Positions 47,166 to 55,552 of a stretch of 64,000 nt of DNA are shown here, piece by piece. This DNA comes from Mycolicibacterium grossiae (GTDB lineage Bacteria; Actinomycetota; Actinomycetes; Mycobacteriales; Mycobacteriaceae): NCBI RefSeq assembly GCF_008329645.1, contig NZ_CP043474.1:2728001-2792000 (forward strand), read 5' to 3'. Below the pieces are notes generated by a model, which had not been told where the DNA came from, did not search any database, and saw only the letters and a program-made list of their open reading frames with translations. The position numbers and the translations under genes were made by a program. How positions within the stretch are numbered: position 1 is the first letter of the stretch; each line of letters begins with the position of its first letter.

Positions 47166-47741
47166 TCAGCGCCGGGCGCCGGCGAGCACCAGGTCGACGG
47201 CGGCCTCGATGACGCCGTCGTCGGGTGCAGTCCCGAACATCAGCGTCGGGCAGGCGACCACGCCGGAGAGCATCGAGATCGTCGCCTCGAGTTCGGCGCC
47301 GCTGAACAGCTCGCCGAGCATGCCCCGGATGGGACGTTGGCCGTCGGAGTTGATGCGGTCGCGGATCTGGGCCATCTCCTCGACGGAGGCCCACTGCGCC
47401 ATCACCGACAGGATCTGGTCCAGCCGGAAGTCGCGCACCGCCTGACGGAAGATGCGCAGCTCGCCGATCAGGTCGGAGCGCAGATCGTCGGTGCGCTCCT
47501 GGTGCGGCATCTCGCCGATCGCGTCCAACGCCAGGGCGATCAACTCCACCCGGGACGGCCAGTGCGTGTAGAGGGTCGTCTTCGAGTAGCCGGCGATGTC
47601 GGCCACGTGGGCGTGGGTCAGGGCGTCGGCGCCCTCGGTGGTGAGGACCTGCAGGGCCGCCCGGGAGACGTCGGCCCGGGTCCGTGCCACGCGTGCATCC
47701 CGCACGGTGTCGCTCCCATCCGACCGCTCGGGAGGGGGCAC
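47166..47741 (-). CDS. TetR-family regulator, divergent from the mys operon
   Basis: 191 residues from GTG 47741, chosen because GGAGGAGGTGAG directly precedes it; the frame is open to a TTG at 47789. HTH: 'LQVLTTEGADALTHAHVADIAGYSKTTLYTHWPSRVELIALAL'. C-terminal domain of the TetR_C type. It could govern the mys operon, the lipase downstream of it, or itself; a palindrome at 47790-47804 lies between it and the operon. Confidence 0.82.
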   Translation of the reverse strand: MPPPERSDGSDTVRDARVARTRADVSRAALQVLTTEGADALTHAHVADIAGYSKTTLYTHWPSRVELIALALDAIGEMPHQERTDDLRSDLIGELRIFRQAVRDFRLDQILSVMAQWASVEEMAQIRDRINSDGQRPIRGMLGELFSGAELEATISMLSGVVACPTLMFGTAPDDGVIEAAVDLVLAGARR

Positions 47742-47789
47742 GGTCTCACCTCCTCCGTTGCGTGCTCCGAATGCAGACAAGGTACCCAA

Positions 47790-47804
47790 TGAACGCGCTG
47801 TTCA
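47790..47804. promoter_or_regulatory. Candidate TetR operator in the tetR-mys gap
   Basis: TGAAC-GCGCT-GTTCA, exact half-sites around 5 bp. The right half is part of TGTTCAA, which recurs 19 bp downstream at 47818-47824. The 201-bp gap (47742-47942) should carry promoters for both directions; no strong -35/-10 pair stands out. Confidence 0.45.
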
Positions 47805-47942
47805 ATTATGGCGAGCGTGTTCAAAACTGGACGTTTGGAGAGATAGTGGACGGGTATTTCAGCGCCCGGGATGCGGGCGACCTCGTCGGACCGCGCCACG
47901 TCATCAGATGCGCCGTACGCCGTACGCCAAGGAAGGCTCTCC

Positions 47943-48608
47943 ATGTCCTCGATCCTCTTCGGTTCCATCAGCACCCTCGCCGACACGTCGGAACTCCAGC
48001 GCCGTGCCTTCAACGAGGCCTTCAAGACCCACGGACTGGACTGGGAGTGGTCGCGCGACGACTACGTCGCCATGCTCGGTTCCAACGGCGGGGCGCAACG
48101 GGTGGCCGACTACGCCGCCGCGCGCGGTGCGGACGTCGACGCCGACGCCGTGCACGCCACCAAGTCCGAGATCTTCCGTTCGCTGCTGGCCGAGAGCGAG
48201 GTGGCACCGCGTGACGGCGTGGTGGACACCGTCGAGCGTGCCCAGCGCGACGGTCACCGGCTCGGCCTGGTGACGACGACCAGCAGCGAGAACGTCGACG
48301 CACTGCTGAACGCACTCGCCGCGCACGTCGACCGCAACGCGTTCGACGTCGTGGTGGACAGCTCGGTGGTCGACGAGCCCAAGCCGGCGCCTGCGTCCTA
48401 CCGCTACGCCCTCGATCAGCTGGGCGAGGACGCCTCGGCGGCCGTCGCCATCGAGGACAACGTCGGTGGCGTGCGCGCGGCCGCCGACGCCGGCATCGCC
48501 GTCGTCGCCTTCCCCAACCAGAACACCAGCGACGGCGACTTCTCGGAGGCCACCGAGACGGTCGACGCGCTCGACGCCGACCGCCTCGTCGAGCTGACCC
48601 GCTCCTGA
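47943..48608 (+). CDS. HAD-superfamily fold protein lacking the catalytic Asp motif
   Basis: 221 residues from ATG 47943, with AAGGAAGG upstream. It aligns by eye with CbbY/phosphoglycolate-phosphatase-type HADs: cap region '[33 protein letters not shown]', motif II LVTTTS, motif III Lys in [13 protein letters not shown] and motif [14 protein letters not shown]. Motif I, normally DxDGT, reads GSIST at residues 7-11, so both catalytic aspartates are gone (Gly7, Ile9). First gene of the mys operon, 32 bp before mysA. It may bind a sugar phosphate or act as a partner rather than an enzyme; this is inference. Confidence 0.82.
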   Translation: MSSILFGSISTLADTSELQRRAFNEAFKTHGLDWEWSRDDYVAMLGSNGGAQRVADYAAARGADVDADAVHATKSEIFRSLLAESEVAPRDGVVDTVERAQRDGHRLGLVTTTSSENVDALLNALAAHVDRNAFDVVVDSSVVDEPKPAPASYRYALDQLGEDASAAVAIEDNVGGVRAAADAGIAVVAFPNQNTSDGDFSEATETVDALDADRLVELTRS

Positions 48609-48640
48609 CCCACGCGTCCCGACAACGAGGAGAGACTTCC

Positions 48641-49861
48641 ATGAGCAACATGCAGGCCCGAGTGACGGCGGAGGACAAGGCGTTCCACGTCGAGGGCTAC
48701 GAGAAGATCGAGTACGACCTGGTCTACGTCGACGGCATCTTCTCGCCCGACCGCCCCGAGCTGGCGGAGTGCTACCAGCCCTACGGACGCGTCCTGATGG
48801 TCGTCGACGAGACGGTCTACGACATCTACGGCGAGCGCATCCGCGGCTACTTCGATCAGCACGGCATCGCGCTGACGGTGATCCCCGTGCAAATCCGCGA
48901 GACCGCGAAGTCGCTGGAGACCTTCGAGCGCATCGTCGGTGAGTTCGACGCCTACGGTCTGGTGCGCACCGAGCCGGTGCTGGTGGTGGGCGGCGGATTG
49001 ACCACGGACGTGGCTGGTTTCGCGTGCGCGAGCTACCGCCGCAACACCCCCTACATCCGGATCCCGACCACGCTGATCGGCCTCATCGACGCCAGCGTGT
49101 CGATCAAGGTCGCGGTGAACCACGGCAAGCACAAGAACCGTCTCGGCGCCTACCACGCGTCGCAGAAGGTGTTCCTCGACTTCTCCTTCCTCGGCACACT
49201 GCCCGAGGATCAGGTCCGCAACGGCATGGCCGAGCTGATCAAGATCTCCGTCGTCGGCAACGCCGAGATCTTCGAGATGCTGGAGTCCCACGGCGCCGAC
49301 CTGTTGGCCACCCGGTTCGGCCACCTGGACGGCACCGACGAACTCCGCGACGTCGCGCACCGGCTCACCTACCAGGCGATCGCCACCATGCTCGAGCTGG
49401 AGGCCCCGAACCTGCACGAGATCGACCTGGACCGCGTGATCGCCTTCGGTCACACCTGGAGTCCCACACTGGAACTCACGCCGCCGGCACCGTTCTTCCA
49501 CGGCCACGCCATCAACATCGACATGGCCCTGTCGACGACGCTGGCCGAGCAGCGCGGACTGCTGTCGGCCGCCGACCGCGACCGCGTGCTGAACGTGATG
49601 AGCGCCCTCGGCCTGGCGCTGGACAGCGATTACCTCACCCCGGAGCTGCTGGCCGGAGCCACCGAGGCGATCCTGCGGACTCGCGACGGACTGCTGCGCG
49701 CGGCGGTGCCGGATCCGATCGGTCAGTGCCGGTTCCTCAACGACGTCACCGTCGAGGAGTTGGCCGAGACGCTCAACATGCACAAGAAGTTGTGCCTGGA
49801 CTTCGCCCGCGGTGGTGATGGCGTCGACATGTTCACCCCGGTGACCCCTGCGCATGCCTGA
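48641..49861 (+). CDS. mysA: Desmethyl-4-deoxygadusol synthase (sugar phosphate cyclase), MysA
   Basis: 406 residues from ATG 48641, with GAGGAGAG upstream. A dehydroquinate-synthase-fold sugar phosphate cyclase: '[20 protein letters not shown]', NAD loop [20 protein letters not shown], '[24 protein letters not shown]', '[20 protein letters not shown]', '[14 protein letters not shown]', '[12 protein letters not shown]' and '[12 protein letters not shown]'. These blocks match the cyanobacterial MysA (Anabaena variabilis) as I recall it, closer than valiolone synthases. Expected reaction: sedoheptulose-7-phosphate to desmethyl-4-deoxygadusol with NAD. It overlaps mysB by 8 bp. Valiolone-type product cannot be fully excluded without testing. 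Confidence 0.9.
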   Translation: MSNMQARVTAEDKAFHVEGYEKIEYDLVYVDGIFSPDRPELAECYQPYGRVLMVVDETVYDIYGERIRGYFDQHGIALTVIPVQIRETAKSLETFERIVGEFDAYGLVRTEPVLVVGGGLTTDVAGFACASYRRNTPYIRIPTTLIGLIDASVSIKVAVNHGKHKNRLGAYHASQKVFLDFSFLGTLPEDQVRNGMAELIKISVVGNAEIFEMLESHGADLLATRFGHLDGTDELRDVAHRLTYQAIATMLELEAPNLHEIDLDRVIAFGHTWSPTLELTPPAPFFHGHAINIDMALSTTLAEQRGLLSAADRDRVLNVMSALGLALDSDYLTPELLAGATEAILRTRDGLLRAAVPDPIGQCRFLNDVTVEELAETLNMHKKLCLDFARGGDGVDMFTPVTPAHA

Positions 49862-50696
49862 CGCCGGCACCCGGCAGGAGATGCTCCCCGCCCCAGCGCG
49901 TCCGGTGACGCCGACGACCATCCTGGCCGCCGAACTCACCGACGTGTGCGCCGAACTCGAGGCGTGGGGCGGGGCGCCGTCGGCGCTACTCGACCGGCTG
50001 CGCCGGGCGCGCGACCTGGCCGAGGGTCTCGATCCGTACCTCGATCGGTGCACCAGCGGCGAGTCGCCCGCGCTGGCCCGATTGGCGCAACGGACCCGGG
50101 ACACCGACTGGGTGCGCCGCTCGTCGGGCAGCCTCGAGCAGGAGATGCTGTCCGGCCACGTCGAAGGGCGGGTGCTGAACTTCCTGGTCCGGATGTCCGG
50201 GGCCCGGCGGGTACTCGAAGTGGGCATGTTCACCGGCTACTCGGCGCTCGCGATGGCCGAGGCGCTGCCCGAGGGCGGCACCGTGGTGGCGTGCGAGGTG
50301 GACGCCGACGTGGCCGCGTTCGCACGGACGTGCTTCGACGACTCGCCGGTGGGCGACCGGATCACCGTCGAGGTGGGCCCGGCGATGGCGACGCTGCACC
50401 GGCTGGCCGAGTCGGTCGCGGCCGAGGGGAGCTTCGACTTCGTGTTCATCGACGCCGACAAGGCCGGCTACCTCGGCTACCTCGATCTGCTGCTGGACAG
50501 CGCCCTGCTCAGTCCCGGCGCGGTCATCGCCGTGGACAACACGCTGATGCAGGGCCAGCCCTACACCGGGCTGGGCGTCACGACGAACGGCGCCGCCATC
50601 GCGACGTTCAACGAGGCTGTGGCAGCCGACGCCCGCGTGGAGCAGGTGCTGGTCCCGCTGCGCGACGGGTTGACGCTCGTCCGGCGGGTGACGTGA
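49854..50696 (+). CDS. mysB: SAM O-methyltransferase making 4-deoxygadusol, MysB-like
   Basis: 280 residues from ATG 49854. Class I, caffeoyl-CoA-type methyltransferase: '[43 protein letters not shown]' with the SAM Gly loop, acidic '[13 protein letters not shown]', and '[21 protein letters not shown]' with metal-binding acids. In mys clusters this enzyme methylates desmethyl-4-deoxygadusol to 4-deoxygadusol. It sits directly after mysA, overlapping its stop, and ends in a GTGA overlap with mysC. Confidence 0.9.
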   Translation: MPDAGTRQEMLPAPARPVTPTTILAAELTDVCAELEAWGGAPSALLDRLRRARDLAEGLDPYLDRCTSGESPALARLAQRTRDTDWVRRSSGSLEQEMLSGHVEGRVLNFLVRMSGARRVLEVGMFTGYSALAMAEALPEGGTVVACEVDADVAAFARTCFDDSPVGDRITVEVGPAMATLHRLAESVAAEGSFDFVFIDADKAGYLGYLDLLLDSALLSPGAVIAVDNTLMQGQPYTGLGVTTNGAAIATFNEAVAADARVEQVLVPLRDGLTLVRRVT

Positions 50697-51985
50697 GGGC
50701 ACGCACGCTGGCCGCACTGGCCGGACTGTGCGTCACCGCCCCGATCAACCTCGCCGTGATCGGGGCGGCACTCGTCGCCGGGTCGGCGCGTCCGCCACGG
50801 CCGGACCGACGGTCGCCGTCGCGCACGATCCTCGTCAGCGGCGGGAAGATGACGAAGGCGCTGCAGTTGGCGCGGTCGTTCCACGCCGCAGGGCACCGGG
50901 TGATCCTGGTGGAATCGGCGAAGTACCGGCTCACCGGGCACCGGTTCTCCCGCGCGGTGGACCGGTTCTACGTGGTCCCCGAACCGACCGCACCGGGGTA
51001 CGCCGAGGCTTTGCTGGACGTGGCCCGCCGGGAGCGCGTCGACGTGTACGTGCCGGTGTGCAGTCCGGCGGCGAGCGTGCACGACGCCGCGGCGCGCCGG
51101 CTGCTCGACGAGGTCTGCGAGGTGGTGCACGGCGACGCCGACACCGTGCGGCTGGTCGACGACAAGACCGAGTTCTGCCGCACCGCAGCCATTCTCGGGC
51201 TGCGCGTTCCGGACAGCCACCGGATCACCGACGTCGCGCAGATCGAGGGATTCGACTTCCCCGAGGGGCGCAGTTACATCCTCAAGCGCGTCGCGTACAA
51301 CCCGGTGGGGCGCATGGACCTCACCCGCTTGAGTCGCGAGACGCCGGAGCGCAACGTGGCGTTCGCGCGGGGACTCGGGATCAGCGCCGACGATCCCTGG
51401 ATCTTGCAGGAGTTCGTCGAGGGGCAGGAGTACTGCACGCACGGCACGGTGCGCGACGGACGGCTGCAGGTGTACGGGTGCTGCGAATCGTCGGCGTTCC
51501 AGATCAACTACGCCCACGTCGACAAGCCCGAAATTCAGGACTGGGTCACGCGATTCGTCGCGGCGCTGCGCCTGACCGGGCAGTACTCGTTCGACTTCAT
51601 CGAGGCCGCCGACGGTCACGCCTACGCCATCGAGTGCAATCCGCGGACCCACTCGGCGATCACGATGTTCTACGACCATCCCGACGTGGCGGCGGCCTAT
51701 CTCGAGGACGGGCACCCGATGATCACGCCGACCGCGACGTCGCGGCCGACTTACTGGCTGTACCACGAACTGTGGCGCCTGCTCACCCAGCCGGACCGGC
51801 GGCACCGGCTCGGCGTCATCCTGAACGGCACCGACGCCATCCTGACGCGGTGGGATCCGCTGCCGTTCTTCGCCGTTCACCACCTGCAGATGCCCTCGCT
51901 GCTCCTGCGCAACCTGCGTCGCGGCACCGGGTGGACGCGGATGGACTTCAACATCGGCAAGCTCGTCGAGCAGGGCGGAGACTGA
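50693..51985 (+). CDS. mysC: ATP-grasp ligase forming mycosporine-glycine, MysC
   Basis: 430 residues from GTG 50693 (GTGA overlap). A hydrophobic N-terminal segment (LAALAGLCVTAPINLAVIGAALVAG) precedes 'ILVSGGKMTKALQLARSFHAAGHRVILVE', 'DVYVPVCSPAASVHDA', 'VDDKTEFCRTA', 'WILQEFVEGQEYCTHGTVRDG' and 'AYAIECNPRTHSAITMFYDHPDVAAAYL', ending 'GWTRMDFNIGKLVEQGGD'. All match recalled cyanobacterial MysC almost block by block, including the membrane-like N-terminus. It joins glycine to 4-deoxygadusol using ATP. Confidence 0.92.
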   Translation: MRARTLAALAGLCVTAPINLAVIGAALVAGSARPPRPDRRSPSRTILVSGGKMTKALQLARSFHAAGHRVILVESAKYRLTGHRFSRAVDRFYVVPEPTAPGYAEALLDVARRERVDVYVPVCSPAASVHDAAARRLLDEVCEVVHGDADTVRLVDDKTEFCRTAAILGLRVPDSHRITDVAQIEGFDFPEGRSYILKRVAYNPVGRMDLTRLSRETPERNVAFARGLGISADDPWILQEFVEGQEYCTHGTVRDGRLQVYGCCESSAFQINYAHVDKPEIQDWVTRFVAALRLTGQYSFDFIEAADGHAYAIECNPRTHSAITMFYDHPDVAAAYLEDGHPMITPTATSRPTYWLYHELWRLLTQPDRRHRLGVILNGTDAILTRWDPLPFFAVHHLQMPSLLLRNLRRGTGWTRMDFNIGKLVEQGGD

Positions 51986-51986
51986 C

Positions 51987-53072
51987 ATGACGGACCCGAC
52001 TCTCGTGACCGACACGACGGACGCGCCGCGCACCGTGCTGCACCTCATCGGCTCACCGGTCGACGAATTTCACGCGGAGCTGTCCCGGCTGTACGGCGGC
52101 GCCTGTCTGCGGGCGCTGCACGACCCGGACCGCTACCGGGCCGTGGTGGCCTACGTCGCGCCCGACGGGTCGTGGCGCTTCGCCCCCGACGTGACGCCCG
52201 AGGCGCTCGCGGCTGCCGAGCCCAGGACGGCCGCCGAAGCGATCGCGCACGTGGCGACGCTGGGCGTCGACGTGATGGTGCCGCAGATGTTCTGCCTGCC
52301 GGGCATGACGTCCTACCGGTCGCTGTTCGACGTCCTCGGAATCCCGTTCGTGGGCAACACCGCCGAGGTCATGGCGATCGCCGCGGACAAGGCGAGGACG
52401 CGGGCCATCGTCGCGGCCGCCGGGGTGCCGGTACCGCCCGGGCGCGTGGTGTTCGACGACGCCGCGGTCGACGTCGACCTGCCGGTCGTGGTCAAGCCGG
52501 TCGGCTCGGACAACTCGGTGGGCGTCACGCTGGTCCGCGATCGGCGCGACTATGCCGACGCGGTGCGCCTGGCGTTGGCGGAGGGCGGCGGCGCCCTCGT
52601 CGAGTCCTACGTCGAACTGGGCCGGGAAGTGCGGTGCGGCATCGTCGTTCGGGACGGGGAACTGGTGTGCCTGCCCCTGGAGGAGTATGCCGTGGACGCC
52701 GACACCAAGCCGATCCGCGGGCGTGACGACAAGCTGGCCCGCAGCACCGACGACGAGCTGTACCTGGTGGCCAAGGATGCCAGCCGCGCCTGGATCGTGC
52801 CCACCGACGACCCGGTGACCGAGCGGGTGTGGGAGGTCGCGCGGCGCTGCCACGAGGCTCTGGGCTGCCGGCACTACAGCCTGTTCGACTTCCGCATCGA
52901 TCCGGACGGGCAGCCGTGGTTCCTGGAGGCCGGACCGTACTGCTCGTTCGCCGACAGCAGCGTCATCGCCGTGATGGCCAGTGCTGCGGGTCTTTCCGTG
53001 CGGCGCCTGTTCGCCGACGCGCTGACCGAACTCGACCGCGAAGGGAGCACCTCGTGCACGTCACCGCTCTGA
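51987..53072 (+). CDS. mysD: D-Ala-D-Ala-ligase-like MAA ligase, MysD
   Basis: 361 residues from ATG 51987, 1 bp after the mysC stop. ATP-grasp of the D-Ala-D-Ala ligase type: 'QMFCLPGMTSYRSLFDVLGIPFVGNTAEVMAIAADKARTRAIV', 'VVKPVGSDNSVGVTLV', 'ELGREVRCGIVVRDGELVCLPLEEYAVD', 'CRHYSLFDFRIDPDGQPWFLEAGPYCSFADSSVI'. Matches recalled Nostoc MysD closely. In known clusters it adds a second amino acid (often Ser or Thr) to mycosporine-glycine, giving shinorine or porphyra-334. Overlaps the oxygenase gene by 19 bp. Confidence 0.92.
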   Translation: MTDPTLVTDTTDAPRTVLHLIGSPVDEFHAELSRLYGGACLRALHDPDRYRAVVAYVAPDGSWRFAPDVTPEALAAAEPRTAAEAIAHVATLGVDVMVPQMFCLPGMTSYRSLFDVLGIPFVGNTAEVMAIAADKARTRAIVAAAGVPVPPGRVVFDDAAVDVDLPVVVKPVGSDNSVGVTLVRDRRDYADAVRLALAEGGGALVESYVELGREVRCGIVVRDGELVCLPLEEYAVDADTKPIRGRDDKLARSTDDELYLVAKDASRAWIVPTDDPVTERVWEVARRCHEALGCRHYSLFDFRIDPDGQPWFLEAGPYCSFADSSVIAVMASAAGLSVRRLFADALTELDREGSTSCTSPL

Positions 53073-53890
53073 ACCCCGTCGGTGCCCACGTGGAGGGCGT
53101 CCGCGTCGACGCCCTGGACGCCGAGACCGTGACCGAGCTGAGCGGTCTGCTCGGCGAACACGGCGTGCTGGTCCTTCCGCGCCAGGACGCCGACGACGAG
53201 CGGTTCCTGCGATTCCTCCGCAGTTTCGGCGAGTTGATGTTCACCACCGGCGAGACGCCGGTCGACGGCTACCCCGACCTCAACGTCATCAGCAACGTCG
53301 GCCGCACCACGCCGCCGCGCTCGACGTTCCACGTCGACACCAGCTACGTCCGAAAGCCGCCCGCCTACACCGCGTTACGCGCGGTCGACGTGCCCTCCAG
53401 CGGTGGCCAGACGTTGTTCTCCAACCAGTACCGGGCCTATGAGACGCTGCCGGAGCAGCTGCGGACCGACTTGGCGGACCGCACGATCGAGCACGTGGTC
53501 ACCGGGCTGGAGTTGACCGAGGACGACGAGACCTCGGCCGAACATCCCGTGTTCCGTGCGCATCCCCTGAGCGGGCGGACGGCGCTCTTCCTGACGACGC
53601 CCGCGCGCTGCGCCTCGGTGAGCGGGATGTTAGCGGACGACGCGGAGGCGACCGTGCGCTTCCTGTTCGAGCATTCGACGCGCGAGGACAACGTCACGCG
53701 GCACGCCTGGGCGCCGGGCGACGTGGTGATCTGGGACAACCGGTGCGTCATGCACCAGGCCGATCACTCGGGCGTGGTGGGCCGTCGGGTGATGCACCGC
53801 GGGATGGTCGCCGACGGCGGGCTGCCGAGCGTTTCGTCAGGTGGTACCGCGGGTACTGAGGCGACGACTTCGACGGAGGGTAGGCAATGA
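53054..53890 (+). CDS. TauD/TfdA-type Fe(II)/2-oxoglutarate oxygenase in the mys operon
   Basis: 278 residues from GTG 53054, inside the end of mysD. Iron ligands: FHVDTSY (His93, Asp95) and WDNRCVMHQAD (His234); an Arg for 2-oxoglutarate is available in GRRVMHRGM. The WDNRxxxH form is the TauD/TfdA hallmark. The known cyanobacterial oxygenase that tailors MAAs, MysH, is of the phytanoyl-CoA type, so this would be a different family in the same operon position. Likely a late step on the MAA (hydroxylation, decarboxylation or C-N cleavage), inferred from context. Overlaps the next gene by 4 bp. Confidence 0.88.
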   Translation: MHVTALNPVGAHVEGVRVDALDAETVTELSGLLGEHGVLVLPRQDADDERFLRFLRSFGELMFTTGETPVDGYPDLNVISNVGRTTPPRSTFHVDTSYVRKPPAYTALRAVDVPSSGGQTLFSNQYRAYETLPEQLRTDLADRTIEHVVTGLELTEDDETSAEHPVFRAHPLSGRTALFLTTPARCASVSGMLADDAEATVRFLFEHSTREDNVTRHAWAPGDVVIWDNRCVMHQADHSGVVGRRVMHRGMVADGGLPSVSSGGTAGTEATTSTEGRQ

Positions 53891-54744
53891 CGGAGATCTC
53901 GGCGATCGCGAACGGCACCGAGGGCGTGGTGGACGCGTCGACGCTGATCGCGCGGATCAACCTGATCTCGCACGCCACGGTGCGCACGGCCGTCAGCCGC
54001 CTGCAGGACGACCACGGCATCACCGATGCCGACACCGCCTTCCGCGCGCTCTACACCGCCGCCAAGCGCTTCGACGTCAAGCTGCGTCACGTGGCTGCAG
54101 CGGTGCTCGCGCACGATGAAGACGCCGACGCGGCCGCCGGTGAAGCCGGGACGGCGCCGGCGCTGCCGTTCTCGACGGGGCGGCGGACCGGCGCGGCGAA
54201 GCGCTCCGAGGTGCTCGCCGACCTGGCGTCCGCCGCCGCCGAGCTGACCGCGGCGCCCAAGGTCGCCGTGCACCTGCGTCACCAGCTGCACGGCGGGGTG
54301 TGCATCGAGAGCCAGCTCGGACTCGGCGAGGGCTACCGCCGGCACTTCAGCTACGTCGACGACGCGGGCTCGGCAGCGGGCCGGGCGATGAGCAGCTGCG
54401 GGCTGGTGCGGCTCGACGACGTGGCGACGTCGCCCATCTACACCTATGCCGACGCTGCGGTGCTGGCCTCCGAAGGCGTGCGCGCCGAGCTGGCCGCGGC
54501 GATGTGCGATGAGACCGGACGCGAGTGGGGTGCGGTGTCGGTGCTGTTCGACGTCCGGCACCCGCGCATCGACCCGTTCGCCGTCGAGATGCTGCAGGGC
54601 CACGCGGATTCGTGCGCCCAGTGGTTGCGCTGGTACGACCAGGCGGTGACCCCGCGCATCGTCGCGGCCGTGCACGACCACGCGCGCAAGGTCGGTGCTG
54701 CCGACGCGTCGCCGGTTCCGGCGGCCGCTCCGGCCTCGGCGTAG
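53887..54744 (+). CDS. ANTAR-domain regulator with C-terminal GAF-like domain
   Basis: 285 residues from ATG 53887 (ATGA overlap with the oxygenase). Residues about 17-73 fit an ANTAR RNA-binding domain ('STLIARINLISHATVRTAVSRLQDDHGITDADTAFRALYTAAKRFDVKLRHVAAAVL'); residues about 100-260 look like a GAF sensor ('LADLASAAAELTAAPKVAVHL', 'GRAMSSCGLVRLDDVATSPIYTYADAAVLASEGVRAELAAAMCDETGREWGAVSVLF'). Most ANTAR proteins carry the domain at the C-terminus, so the order is reversed. ANTAR proteins bind paired hexaloop hairpins and block termination. It probably controls its own operon; clear target hairpins were not seen in the 201-bp leader. Confidence 0.82.
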   Translation: MTEISAIANGTEGVVDASTLIARINLISHATVRTAVSRLQDDHGITDADTAFRALYTAAKRFDVKLRHVAAAVLAHDEDADAAAGEAGTAPALPFSTGRRTGAAKRSEVLADLASAAAELTAAPKVAVHLRHQLHGGVCIESQLGLGEGYRRHFSYVDDAGSAAGRAMSSCGLVRLDDVATSPIYTYADAAVLASEGVRAELAAAMCDETGREWGAVSVLFDVRHPRIDPFAVEMLQGHADSCAQWLRWYDQAVTPRIVAAVHDHARKVGAADASPVPAAAPASA

Positions 54745-54753
54745 GCGAGGCGC

Positions 54754-54824
54754 ACCGCGTCGTCGGGGGATACCGCGTCGTCGGAGGATACGGCGTCATC
54801 GGGGGATACTGCGTCGTCGGGGAT
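54754..54824. repeat. Four tandem 18-bp repeats upstream of tmk
   Basis: Unit close to ACCGCGTCGTCGGGGGAT: copies at 54754-54771, 54772-54789, 54790-54807 and 54808-54824 (the last 17 bp), each with one to three changes from the first. They fill the gap between the ANTAR gene and tmk (54745-54852). Could be a binding array or simple slippage; they also keep reading frame on the minus strand without a supported gene. Confidence 0.8.
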
Positions 54825-54852
54825 AGCGAGGCGGCCCGCTACGCTCATCGAC

Positions 54853-55494
54853 GTGCTCATCGCCATCGAGGGCGTCGACGGTGCGGGCAAGCGCACCCTG
54901 ACCGAGGGACTGCGGGCGGCCTTCGCCGCCGAGGGGCGCTCCGTCGGCCAGCTCGCCTTCCCGCGCTACGGGCAATCGGTCCACGCCGACGTCGCCGCCG
55001 AGGCGCTGCACGGCGGCCACGGCGACCTCGCCGAATCCGTCTACGCCATGGCCATGCTTTTCGCGCTCGACCGCCGGGGCGCGCGGGAGGACCTCGCCCG
55101 GCTCGGCGGTGACTACGACGTCGTCATCCTCGACCGCTACGTGGCGTCCAACGCCGCCTACAGCGCCGCCCGCCTGCACCAGGGTCCTGACGGCGACGTG
55201 GTCGAGTGGGTGCGGACGCTGGAATTCGACCGATTCTCGTTGCCCGTGCCGGACTGGCAGGTGCTCCTGGCCGTGCCGACCGAGCTGGCGGCGCAACGCG
55301 CCGTTCGCCGCGCGGCCACCGAGGCCGACCGCGCACGCGACGCCTACGAGCGCGACGACGGGTTGCAGCGTCGCACCAACGCGGCGTATGCCGCACTGGC
55401 GGAACGTCATTGGTGCGGTCCCTGGCTGACGGCGGGACCCGACGTCGTCGCCGCCGACCTGGCCGCCACCCTGCTGGCCGGGCCCGCCACCTGA
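54853..55494 (+). CDS. tmk: Thymidylate kinase Tmk
   Basis: 213 residues from GTG 54853. 'MLIAIEGVDGAGKRTLTEGL' P-loop with the Lys-Arg-Thr form used by M. tuberculosis Tmk, 'AFPRYGQSVHADVAAEALHG', 'VILDRYVASNAAYSAARLHQ' DRY motif, and 'YERDDGLQRRTNAAYAALA'. Phosphorylates dTMP. In M. tuberculosis it follows sahH directly; here about 9 kb separates them. Confidence 0.94.
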   Translation: MLIAIEGVDGAGKRTLTEGLRAAFAAEGRSVGQLAFPRYGQSVHADVAAEALHGGHGDLAESVYAMAMLFALDRRGAREDLARLGGDYDVVILDRYVASNAAYSAARLHQGPDGDVVEWVRTLEFDRFSLPVPDWQVLLAVPTELAAQRAVRRAATEADRARDAYERDDGLQRRTNAAYAALAERHWCGPWLTAGPDVVAADLAATLLAGPAT

Positions 55495-55552
55495 ATCGTC
55501 GCCGCGAAACGCCCGGTGTGGTAACCGGGTATCGACGCATTTCGGTGACACC

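Noticed and set aside
47742..47942. ANTAR-type paired hexaloop hairpins in the mys leader
   Set aside because: CGCCCG-GGATG-CGGGCG folds with a 5-nt loop and CGTAC-GCC-GTACG with a 3-nt loop; neither has the six-base loop with A at 1 and G at 4.
48641..49861. MysA gene read as a dehydroquinate synthase (AroB) or valiolone synthase
   Set aside because: It lacks aroK/aroC-type neighbours, its blocks match recalled MysA more closely, and mysB-mysC-mysD follow. Final placement still needs a phylogeny.
54444..54896. Minus-strand frame with SPDDAV-like peptide repeats
   Set aside because: The peptide repeat only mirrors the 18-bp DNA repeat; the frame lies opposite the ANTAR gene and the tmk start and has no ribosome site.
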